From NCBI GenBank assembly GCA_003486675.1, contig DNGG01000181.1, positions 9,648-15,164 of the forward strand: a stretch of DNA of 5,517 nucleotides, written 5' to 3'. Under the pieces are notes generated by a model, which was not told the DNA's origin, did no database searches, and saw only the letters and a list, made by a program, of their open reading frames with translations. Source of the stretch: Cyanobacteria bacterium UBA11372 (GTDB lineage Bacteria > Cyanobacteriota > Cyanobacteriia > Cyanobacteriales > Aerosakkonemataceae). A program made the translations under genes and the position numbers. Below are positions 1-5,417 of this stretch, piece after piece (position 1 is the stretch's first letter; every line of letters starts with the position of its first letter).

Positions 1-28
1 TAATGGTTAATGGTTAATGGCTAATACT
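1..28. repeat. Tandem heptamer TAATGGT, cut by window edge
   Basis: Three units (TAATGGT at 1-7 and 8-14, TAATGGC at 15-21) are followed by a degenerate TAATACT at 22-28. The array may continue to the left of the window. Its orientation is opposite to the CAATTAC array at 53-101, so the two could pair imperfectly: 1-6 is exactly complementary to 101-106, and further units match at about five of seven positions. This is a short tandem repeat of the cyanobacterial heptanucleotide type. Confidence 0.75.
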
Positions 29-52
29 ATAAACGTAAAATATTCCCATGAG

Positions 53-101
53 CAATTACCAATTACCAATTACCAATTACCAATTACCAATTACCAATTA
101 C
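53..101. repeat. Tandem heptamer CAATTAC, seven perfect copies
   Basis: Seven exact copies of CAATTAC lie end to end, followed by a partial unit CATTA that runs into the porin stop codon (104-106). Read on the coding strand of the porin, this is the stop TAA, then TGG, then TAATTGG repeated. Such heptanucleotide arrays (short tandemly repeated repetitive sequences) are known from filamentous cyanobacteria. They have no unique spacers, so this is not a CRISPR. The related array at 1796-1837 sits in the same place relative to the response regulator gene. Confidence 0.92.
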
Positions 102-103
102 CA

Positions 104-1690
104 TTAAAAACTAAAAGTTGTCCGCAATGTACCTAGATAAATTGTGTCGTTGTCGCGGTTGTGTTCGGGATTGGTAACTACCAAAAAACCCAAGGTGACG
201 GCGATATTATCCATGACTGGATAGCGATAGAAAGCTTCTAGTTGTAAAGAAGTATCCGCGTCTTCATAATCGCTACCATTAACGGCAAAATCGTTATTAA
301 TCACCTTTGGCGGTACGCCAATCATTAAACCAGCTAAACTGCCTTCTTTAATTAAATCCGTTGCCGCAAGGGTTAACGCCCAGTTTAAAATATTGGCTTG
401 AGGATTGTTGGGTACATCGGTGGCGGTGGCGCGGGTTACGCCCACCCAGCCAGCAAAGGTTAAATTAGGCGCGAATTCGATACTAGATTGCACTCCTAAA
501 GAGTCGGCAGCGATCGCTTCACTCTCGTCATCAAACGGATCGTTGGCGCGATCGCTTCCGGTTCCGGTATTGATGTTATTGTAAGACCGCACGTAGGTTA
601 AAGCGATCGCCGCCGTTTTACTGGGTTCAAAGGTGAGTTGCGCGATCGCACCATAAGCACCGCTGCTAATCCCAATTCGCGGATCCTTCGCTGCTTCTGC
701 TAAATATCCCAAACTCAAACTAACATTATCGTTAAATTCATAAGTCATCCCTACACCGCTACCGCCTCCTTGTCGATAGATGGGATTTCTGGTTGCAAAC
801 CGAGAGATTGCACCCTCAGAAGACGAACCAAAAAGAGGATTGATCGGCTCGGCTAAATCGCTTAATCCACCCCCTACTGCTTCAAATAAAATTGTCGCTT
901 TTTTGCCCAGTGTAAAGCGATAGCTCAAGCGATTTAGTTCAAATTCATTGCCGCTATCTCCTTGAAAGGATAAGCGAGCCATATTTGTCCCCGTCGCTCT
1001 ATCTAATCTAGAAATATTACTAGCTTGTATCCGCGTTCTCAAGCGCTCTTTGCCAGTAAAACTGGTATCAAAATTTAATCTGGTTCGCTGACCAAATGTG
1101 ATGTTATTTTCCGTGCGTTCTCCACTCCCATCTGCTCTTTCAGTATCCCCGACACCGCTAACTGCAAACACTACTTGCCCAGTCAGTTTAGTAGTTAAAG
1201 AAAATGGTTCTGCGCTCCCCAAACGATTTTCAATACTCTCAAATTTTCCTTTAATTTCTGCTAACTCTCTGGAGAATTCTGCCTGCAATCTTTTGATTGC
1301 TTCCATCTCTTCTTTTGTGACTGGGCGCAGATACTCCATCGCTGCGTAAAGTGCTGCGGCAAATTCATAGCGACTGAGGGGACGATTTCCCCGAAATGTT
1401 CCATCTGGATAACCTTGAATTACTCCGTAGCGTTCTACTAAAGATCGCAGCGCTTGATAAGCCCAATCTGTTGGCTGAACATCGGTTAATTGCCAGACAG
1501 GAGTAATGCGTTCTCTGGGGTTATTTTGTTGATTTTGCTTAGTGGGGAAAAAGGGTTTATCCCCTGGTTTTGTCTGAGCAAATGGCATCTGTAACGCGCC
1601 CGAACTTTCGCTAGGAATGAAGCTTAAATAGCTCCCCAATATAAGGCTTTGACCTAAGTTTAATAACTTGTTCAATCCGCCCTCAACCAC
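104..1690 (-). CDS. SLH-domain OprB-family outer-membrane porin
   Basis: This 528-residue protein is an outer-membrane porin for passive uptake of small solutes. Cyanobacterial relatives are often annotated as iron-uptake or carbohydrate porins, but the substrate cannot be read here. In order it shows: a signal-peptide-like start (Lys8, hydrophobic residues about 9-26, possible cleavage near FAQ-T at 40); an SLH domain at about 68-120 (DVQPTDWAYQAL, ERYGVIQGYPDGTFRGN, RYEFAAAL), which in this family binds the cell wall; a charged coiled coil at about 125-157; and a beta-rich barrel from about 162 that ends in TTFSF, with the terminal Phe typical of outer-membrane proteins. The length is normal. 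The start is GTG, chosen because no ATG lies upstream before an in-frame TAA and because the promoter at 1718-1746 fits it. TTG at codon 6 is an alternative. No strong Shine-Dalgarno sequence is visible. The stop TAA abuts the heptamer array. Confidence 0.93.
   Translation of the reverse strand: MVEGGLNKLLNLGQSLILGSYLSFIPSESSGALQMPFAQTKPGDKPFFPTKQNQQNNPRERITPVWQLTDVQPTDWAYQALRSLVERYGVIQGYPDGTFRGNRPLSRYEFAAALYAAMEYLRPVTKEEMEAIKRLQAEFSRELAEIKGKFESIENRLGSAEPFSLTTKLTGQVVFAVSGVGDTERADGSGERTENNITFGQRTRLNFDTSFTGKERLRTRIQASNISRLDRATGTNMARLSFQGDSGNEFELNRLSYRFTLGKKATILFEAVGGGLSDLAEPINPLFGSSSEGAISRFATRNPIYRQGGGSGVGMTYEFNDNVSLSLGYLAEAAKDPRIGISSGAYGAIAQLTFEPSKTAAIALTYVRSYNNINTGTGSDRANDPFDDESEAIAADSLGVQSSIEFAPNLTFAGWVGVTRATATDVPNNPQANILNWALTLAATDLIKEGSLAGLMIGVPPKVINNDFAVNGSDYEDADTSLQLEAFYRYPVMDNIAVTLGFLVVTNPEHNRDNDTIYLGTLRTTFSF
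510..649. repeat. Cluster of four HIP1 octamers inside the porin gene
   Basis: GCGATCGC occurs at 510-517, 548-555, 603-610 and 642-649, four copies in 140 bases. Other copies are at 1971-1978, 2052-2059, 2238-2245, 2603-2610, 2896-2903 and 5222-5229. HIP1 is the highly iterated palindrome of many cyanobacterial genomes, and its abundance is the best single clue to the host. None occurs between 2904 and 5221, so the hydrolase gene has none. Confidence 0.9.
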
Positions 1691-1717
1691 AGTTTTTGCT
1701 CTACTACTTGGAGCAAA

Positions 1718-1746
1718 ATTATATTAAGTTTTTATAATTTTTTCAT
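1718..1746 (-). promoter_or_regulatory. Sigma-70-type promoter for the porin
   Basis: On the minus strand there is a perfect -10 TATAAT (1718-1723), then a 17-base spacer, then a -35-like ATGAAA (1741-1746, four of six matches to TTGACA). Transcription would start near 1711, giving a leader of about 20 nt before the GTG at 1690. A promoter here means the porin can be transcribed apart from the regulator upstream. The -35 overlaps the element TATGATTCATGAA (1742-1754), a possible regulator site. Confidence 0.65.
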
Positions 1747-1755
1747 GAATCATAA

Positions 1756-1771
1756 ATGAGAATTTTCTCAT
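1756..1771. promoter_or_regulatory. Palindrome upstream of the porin promoter
   Basis: ATGAGAATTTTCTCAT has perfect 7-base arms around a TT centre. It lies 10 bases upstream of the porin -35 and downstream of the regulator stop. A second small palindrome, ATGAATCAT (1745-1753), is next to it. This could be an operator, and an AT-rich dyad before an iron-type porin invites comparison with Fur-family sites, but I see no exact consensus. It lacks a following T-run on the minus strand, so it is a poor terminator for the regulator gene. Confidence 0.35.
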
Positions 1772-1837
1772 ATTGGTAATTGATAAAATTGGTTTTGATT
1801 ACCAATTACCAATTACCAATTACCCATTACCGATTAC
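1772..1837. repeat. CAATTAC-type heptamer array with inverted partner
   Basis: Units in 7-base register are TGATTAC (1796-1802), three exact CAATTAC copies (1803-1823), CCATTAC (1824-1830) and CGATTAC (1831-1837). On the left, ATTGGTAATT (1772-1781) is a perfect 10-base inverted match to AATTACCAAT (1804-1813), so the segment can fold back with a 22-base loop. The last two units lie across the stop codon and final codons of the response regulator gene. This is a shorter and more degenerate version of the array at 53-101. Confidence 0.85.
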
Positions 1838-2501
1838 TTCGGAGTTTATAACCGATGCCTCTGACTGTCTCGATATAGTCGCCTTTGAGCTTTTTACGCA
1901 GATATCCCACATAAACATCGACGATATTGGAACCGGGGTCGTAATCGTAACCCCAGACATGTTCTAACAAGCGATCGCGGCTCAAAACTTGCCCCGGATG
2001 GCGCAGAAACATTTCCATTAATGCCAATTCGCGCACAGATAGATCGAGAGTGCGATCGCCTTGCATCACCTCCCGCTTGCGTAAGTCTAATGTCACATCT
2101 CGTACTTGTAATACCATTTCTTCGTTCGCTTTTGGTGAGCTAGCATCCCGCAACCGCAAGCGCACCCGCGCCACCAATTCTTCCAAGCTAAAGGGCTTGG
2201 TCATGTAATCATCGGCACCATTTTCTAATCCGGCTACGCGATCGCTCACATCGCCCCTCGCCGTCAGAATAATAATCGGAATTTTTTCTCCCCGTCCCCG
2301 TACTTCTTCGAGTACCTTCCAGCCATTTTTATCAGGCAGATTGATATCCAAAATCAACAGGTCAAAATCATCGCTACAAGCTATAGAAGCGGCTTCATTA
2401 CCATTAGCAACCTGCGTGGTGGAAAAGCCATTTGCTTGTAGACCTTTTTCCAAAAAATTAGCTATTCGCTGTTCGTCTTCAGCAATGAGAATTCTGTTCA
2501 T
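1827..2501 (-). CDS. OmpR/PhoB-family response regulator
   Basis: This 224-residue cytoplasmic DNA-binding regulator is phosphorylated by the histidine kinase encoded just upstream. The receiver domain (about 1-118) has all key residues: acidic pocket Glu8 and Asp9, phospho-acceptor Asp52 (LILDINLP), Thr80 and Lys102 (TKPF). The winged-helix output domain (about 128-222) carries LSVRELALMEMF, VLSRDRLLEHVWG, NIVDVYVGYLRKK and the closing VRGIGYKL. The ATG is preceded by a strong AGGAGG inside the kinase gene, with a 23-nt overlap between the two reading frames, so the pair is translationally coupled. The family normally ends shortly after GYKL or GYRL. Here the tail SNR and the TAA stop are encoded by heptamer repeat units. 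Targets are unknown; autoregulation and the downstream porin are the obvious candidates. I do not assign a symbol because this subfamily has many paralogues in cyanobacteria. Confidence 0.96.
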   Translation of the reverse strand: MNRILIAEDEQRIANFLEKGLQANGFSTTQVANGNEAASIACSDDFDLLILDINLPDKNGWKVLEEVRGRGEKIPIIILTARGDVSDRVAGLENGADDYMTKPFSLEELVARVRLRLRDASSPKANEEMVLQVRDVTLDLRKREVMQGDRTLDLSVRELALMEMFLRHPGQVLSRDRLLEHVWGYDYDPGSNIVDVYVGYLRKKLKGDYIETVRGIGYKLRSNR

Positions 2502-3939
2502 TTAACAATACCTCCTGGGGGGGTTCCGGTGGTAAAATCAATGTGAAAGTAGAGCCTGCACCCGGTTGGCTCACCAGTTCGATTGAGCCGCCGTGAGCTT
2601 CTGCGATCGCGCGGACAATTGCCAATCCTAAACCCATCCCTTCACGACGACTACGACTCGCAGAACCACGAGCGAACCGTTCAAAAATCCGCTTTTGGTC
2701 GGCAAGGGAAATGCCCGCACCCGTATCCCTGACCCAAAGATGAACTTTACCCTGAATTATCGCAGAACCCAAAGCAATTTCATCTCCTTTTTTTGTGTGC
2801 TGAGTGGCATTCTGTGCCAAGTTCACTATCGCCTGAGTTACCCGCTGACGATCCGCGACAATCCGTCCTTTTCCCTTCCCTTCCAACAGCCACTTGCGAT
2901 CGCCTAAAGCTTTTGCCTTAGCATACAATTCCTCCGTTAGCACACCAATATCCACCAGTTCCAAGTTTAAAAAATCCGGTTGTTCTGCTTTAGCTAGCAG
3001 CAAAAGGTCATCAACAAAACGATTCATCCGCCCCAATTCATCCGTCACTAACTCGATGGTTTCCCGTTGCTGGGGAATCTCGTGTCCCAACAATTCCAAA
3101 TAACCTCGGATAATTGTAATCGGCGTTCGCAGTTCGTGTCCTACATCATCAATAAAGTTTCGCTGACTTGCAAAAGCAGTTTCCAACCGCTCCAACATTT
3201 CGTTAAATGTATCAGATAATTCCGCAATTTCATCGGTGCCATGCACGGGAATTCTTCTGGTCAAATCAGACTCGCTGAGATCGCGAGCCGTTTCTGTAAG
3301 TTCTCGTAAAGGTTTCAACACTCTTCCAGCCGTAATCCAAGCTAACGTTGAGGCTACAGCTAAGACCAAAATTCCCACCTGAATCACAACAAAAACCGCT
3401 TCATCTACTTCTTCACGTTCTCCCGAAAGCCAATGTACGACAACAAAAACCCCCCGAACTTCTCCTTGAACAATGAGTGGTTCTGCTTTATAAAGAATCG
3501 TACCTTCATTGGTTAAAACTTCTCCCGCACTTGGCTGCTTTAGTTGCCACCATTGCTCGATCAGATATGAATTACCCATTAAAGGTGCTGGAACTGCTCT
3601 AGGGCTGGCTCTGTCCAATTTTCCGTCTAAAATAGCGAGCAAAAACTCATCGTCATCAGGAATATTTCGCGACATAAATAGCTTGAATAGTTCATTCACA
3701 TCGTTACCAAAAGGTTTTCCCGTCTTGGGGTTTTTTCCCTCCCTAACCAGTTGGCGAAATTCTTCTACTTCTTGAATCAGCGACTTATGGATTCTCCTTT
3801 CTAACCGTGCAAATAGAGTTTGACGAATTGCCAGAATAGATATAATGTCAGAGACAGCAATCAGCAAGATGCACCAGCCTAGAATACGTGTGCGTGTCCC
3901 AAAAAGTACTCTGCGCCATCCTGTCTGCTGATTCTTCAT
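2479..3939 (-). CDS. Membrane sensor histidine kinase
   Basis: This 486-residue inner-membrane kinase phosphorylates the response regulator that follows it. It has a short basic N-terminus, TM1 at about 19-38, a periplasmic sensor region of about 143 residues (39-181) that I cannot assign to a named domain, TM2 at about 182-204, and HAMP at about 205-257. The HisKA domain has DDVGHELRTPIT with phospho-acceptor His268. The ATPase domain has an N box (NLAQNATQHT, Asn373 and Asn377), G1 DTGAGI (405-410), an F box (IFERF, 418-422) and G2 GMGLGLAI (434-441). All catalytic motifs are intact. A proline-rich tail (PPEPPQEV) follows the last domain; its CAG GAG GTA codons also form the Shine-Dalgarno sequence of the regulator. 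The start ATG is the first in frame after a TGA; no clear ribosome site precedes it. The signal sensed is unknown. Confidence 0.95.
   Translation of the reverse strand: MKNQQTGWRRVLFGTRTRILGWCILLIAVSDIISILAIRQTLFARLERRIHKSLIQEVEEFRQLVREGKNPKTGKPFGNDVNELFKLFMSRNIPDDDEFLLAILDGKLDRASPRAVPAPLMGNSYLIEQWWQLKQPSAGEVLTNEGTILYKAEPLIVQGEVRGVFVVVHWLSGEREEVDEAVFVVIQVGILVLAVASTLAWITAGRVLKPLRELTETARDLSESDLTRRIPVHGTDEIAELSDTFNEMLERLETAFASQRNFIDDVGHELRTPITIIRGYLELLGHEIPQQRETIELVTDELGRMNRFVDDLLLLAKAEQPDFLNLELVDIGVLTEELYAKAKALGDRKWLLEGKGKGRIVADRQRVTQAIVNLAQNATQHTKKGDEIALGSAIIQGKVHLWVRDTGAGISLADQKRIFERFARGSASRSRREGMGLGLAIVRAIAEAHGGSIELVSQPGAGSTFTLILPPEPPQEVLLNEQNSHC
2510..2516 (-). promoter_or_regulatory. Strong Shine-Dalgarno for the response regulator
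   Basis: AGGAGGT on the minus strand ends 8 bases before the regulator ATG, within the kinase coding sequence (codons for Gln475, Glu476, Val477). It is the only strong ribosome site seen in the window. It fixes the regulator start and implies reinitiation or coupled translation across the 23-nt overlap. Confidence 0.85.
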
Positions 3940-4183
3940 GCGTCATTTGAAACTTATTTGATTCATTATCATATTTTATGACAGTATTTCCCTATTAGTT
4001 GTTTCTTGTTTATGGCAACAATTAACAATAGGAGAGCGGCTAAATCCTCCGATCAAAATTTAGTATCAATAGTCACAAGTATTGACGCCGTTCCTCGTGA
4101 GAACTTTATTGGTACTACGTCTCGATCGGGGTTGCCAAGGGGCATCAAATAAATCTATCATTATTTGCCGTCGAGTCAACGGG
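3940..4183. other. Intergenic region upstream of the kinase
   Basis: No convincing gene is seen here. Near the kinase start, the minus strand has TATGATAATGAA (3962-3973), which holds a possible -10 TATGAT (3968-3973) but no good -35, and the dyad TCATA-TTT-TATGA (3969-3981). The kinase promoter is therefore only roughly placed. Further out, a 31-codon minus-strand frame (4161 to 4066) reads NKVLTRNGVNTCDY near its end. That vaguely recalls the start of an HNH-nuclease motif but stops at once, so at most it is a remnant. Confidence 0.4.
3962..3981 (-). promoter_or_regulatory. Candidate -10 and operator of the kinase-regulator operon
   Basis: TATGATAATGAA (3962-3973, minus strand) lies 23 bases upstream of the kinase ATG. 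Its first six bases could be a -10. It resembles TATGATTCATGAA at 1742-1754 before the porin, sharing TATGAT, one or two variable bases, then ATGAA. The overlapping dyad extends to 3981. A role as a regulator site is inferred only from this similarity. Confidence 0.3.
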
Positions 4184-4247
4184 AGTAGGGACACGGCATC
4201 GGGAAAACTTTGAGCAATGGGACATTTACTGATGCCGTGTCTCTACT
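4184..4247. repeat. 17-bp inverted repeat, MITE-like or dispersed palindrome
   Basis: AGTAGGGACACGGCATC (4184-4200) pairs with GATGCCGTGTCTCTACT (4231-4247) over 17 positions, with a single non-Watson-Crick pair (G4189 against T4242), around a 30-base loop. The right arm overlaps two bases of the hydrolase stop codon TAG. No T-run follows on the minus strand, so it is not a standard terminator, although the hairpin could protect the mRNA 3' end. Palindromes of the form GTAGGGACACGGCA are, as I recall, dispersed in many copies in filamentous cyanobacteria, which suggests a mobile or formerly mobile repeat. No flanking target duplication is seen outside the arms. Confidence 0.75.
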
Positions 4248-4255
4248 ACTGATGC
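4227..4255. repeat. 9-bp direct repeat TACTGATGC at the hydrolase 3' end
   Basis: TACTGATGC occurs at 4227-4235 and again at 4247-4255. The second copy encodes the last residues of the hydrolase (His-Gln and the first base of the stop), and the first lies at the junction of loop and right arm of the inverted repeat. It may mark the insertion or duplication event that placed the repeat here. Confidence 0.5.
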
Positions 4256-5136
4256 TGCAAAATCCAATCTTGTAAAATTGGATTCACTAATTCTGGTGCT
4301 TCATCTTGGGGGCAATGTCCGGCTCCTTCAATAGGTATAAACTCTTTTACTTGTGGGTAATTTGCCAATTCTCGCCCTAAAGCAATTGGTTCCCAAGGGT
4401 CTTCTGTTCCCCACAACATGATGGCAGGACAAGGTAGAATTGGCAGCAAATCTTCAGGTAATGGCCCCGAAGAATAGCGCGTAAACGCCACAAATACATC
4501 CACCGCCCCCGGATTAACTGCTGGTTCCATTAGCATATCAATTAGTTCATCCGTCACGGCTTCCGGATTTTTATAAGCTTGCAGCAGAATTTTACGCACG
4601 GCGTTGCGATTGGCGATTTGGCTAAAAAATAGTTGTGCAATCGGTCTAATTGACAGTAGTTGTTGGATGATGGGGGCGGCGTTGCGTCGATACCAGGGTA
4701 GAGTGGCGCGCTTGCGATCGTGCAGCAGGCGTAGGGAACAGTTAATTAAAGCAACTTCTTGGGCGATCTCTGGATAATCTACTGCCGCTTGCATCACAGC
4801 GATACAGCCAATCGAATTACCGACTAAAAAAGCGGCACCGCCGACGACTTCTTTACAGAAATCGGCGATTTGCTTTCCCCAGGTTTCAAAGGTGTAATTC
4901 ATCTCGACTCCAGGGGTGGGTTTAGCCGAACCGCCAAAACCAATTAAATCAATCGCGTAAACTCGGGCATTTTGTGCTAGGACGGGGATATTTTTGCGCC
5001 AGTGTCCCCAGGAAGCCCCAAAGCCGTGGACTAGAACCACTGCGGGACCTGAGTTTCCTTGAGTTTGATAGCAGATGGGGAAACCTTGCCATGTCCAAGT
5101 ATGAGTAGTTCTGGTGGTGGAAGCTGTATCGATCAT
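4246..5136 (-). CDS. Alpha/beta hydrolase
   Basis: This 296-residue alpha/beta-fold hydrolase is probably cytoplasmic, as no signal peptide is seen. The motifs are complete: an oxyanion-hole HGFG (37-40), DLIGFGGSAKP (63-73), a nucleophile elbow GNSIG with Ser108, an acid in GTEDPW (Asp246) and the catalytic His274 in GAGHCP. A helical cap lies at about 135-225. Overall it resembles the cyanobacterial and chloroplast hydrolase group that includes pheophytinase-like enzymes (HGFGASWGHW followed by GNSIG), but the elbow ends in Cys rather than the usual second Gly, and the substrate cannot be assigned. Length is normal. The start is the first ATG in frame; no Shine-Dalgarno is evident. It lies 306 bases upstream of the kinase on the same strand, separated by an inverted repeat, so co-transcription is doubtful. 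It is divergent from the redoxin gene. The stop codon overlaps the inverted repeat. Confidence 0.92.
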   Translation of the reverse strand: MIDTASTTRTTHTWTWQGFPICYQTQGNSGPAVVLVHGFGASWGHWRKNIPVLAQNARVYAIDLIGFGGSAKPTPGVEMNYTFETWGKQIADFCKEVVGGAAFLVGNSIGCIAVMQAAVDYPEIAQEVALINCSLRLLHDRKRATLPWYRRNAAPIIQQLLSIRPIAQLFFSQIANRNAVRKILLQAYKNPEAVTDELIDMLMEPAVNPGAVDVFVAFTRYSSGPLPEDLLPILPCPAIMLWGTEDPWEPIALGRELANYPQVKEFIPIEGAGHCPQDEAPELVNPILQDWILQHQ

Positions 5137-5187
5137 GGGAGTGGGATTGTAGGTGCTAATCGCTCTATTACTCGATCAGTATCTATT

Positions 5188-5212
5188 ATTGTGACAATTC
5201 TTTACAAAGAAT
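5188..5212. promoter_or_regulatory. Two overlapping palindromes, possible shared operator
   Basis: ATTGT-G-ACAAT (5188-5198) overlaps ATTCTTT-AC-AAAGAAT (5197-5212) by two bases; both have perfect arms. They lie 52 to 76 bases upstream of the hydrolase ATG and about 210 bases upstream of the redoxin ATG. Two dyads in a row in a divergent gap suggest a repressor or activator site. No known consensus is matched exactly. Confidence 0.35.
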
Positions 5213-5254
5213 GGCTCTTGGGCGATCGCGTTGTGGGAAAATGGGTCACTGCCG

Positions 5255-5280
5255 TCGCTGCGCTACTTTCCGTGCAGCGA
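5255..5280. repeat. Small GC-rich hairpin
   Basis: TCGCTGC (5255-5261) and GCAGCGA (5274-5280) are perfect 7-base inverted arms with a 12-base loop. It could fold in a redoxin leader transcript. There is no T-run directly after it, so terminator function is unlikely. Confidence 0.4.
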
Positions 5281-5361
5281 GTATCGCAATTGTGTCAGGA
5301 TCGTGTTGTGAATCGCTGATTTTTGGCAGAGGCTGGTGCAAACCGCCACCTGGAAACCGAT

Positions 5362-5417
5362 TGAAATCCAATTGTTCAATTCTTCAATCTCAATTCTTCA
5401 ATCTCAAATCTCAAATC
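5362..5417. repeat. Second heptamer family in the redoxin leader
   Basis: Between 5376 and 5403 the 14-mer TCAATTCTTCAATC is perfectly duplicated (5376-5389, 5390-5403), followed by two copies of TCAAATC (5404-5417). In the same 7-base register, TGAAATC (5362-5368) and CAATTGT (5369-5375) look like diverged units, giving about eight heptamers. The array ends 8 bases before the redoxin ATG, where a ribosome site would be expected, and no Shine-Dalgarno is present. Confidence 0.75.

Noticed and set aside
53..101. CRISPR array
   Set aside because: The units are 7-base head-to-tail copies with no spacers.
48..107. Plus-strand 19-codon frame made of NYQLPIT units
   Set aside because: The peptide is only the translated CAATTAC array.
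1098..1349. Plus-strand open frame of 83 codons inside the porin gene
   Set aside because: Antisense to the conserved SLH and coiled-coil coding region; the protein has no recognisable features.
1756..1771. Rho-independent terminator of the response regulator gene
   Set aside because: The stem is AT-rich and short and is not followed by a T-run on the minus strand.
1773..1967. Plus-strand frame of 64 codons with NYPLPITS
   Set aside because: It is translation of the heptamer array plus antisense of the regulator gene, a familiar annotation artefact.
2695..3775. Three plus-strand open frames (2695-2907, 2894-3103, 3509-3775)
   Set aside because: They lie antisense to intact kinase domains and look like shadow frames of that gene.
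4081..4109. Plus-strand promoter TTGACG, 17-base spacer, TTTATT
   Set aside because: The -10 is weak and no plus-strand gene or clear RNA follows; only a 38-codon GTG frame without features.
5191..5205. NtcA-like site GTG-N9-TAC
   Set aside because: The NtcA consensus is GTA-N8-TAC; both the first triplet and the spacing are off.
5059..5319. Plus-strand open frame of 86 codons
   Set aside because: Its first part is antisense to the hydrolase start and the rest crosses regulatory-looking DNA; no known motif and no ribosome site.
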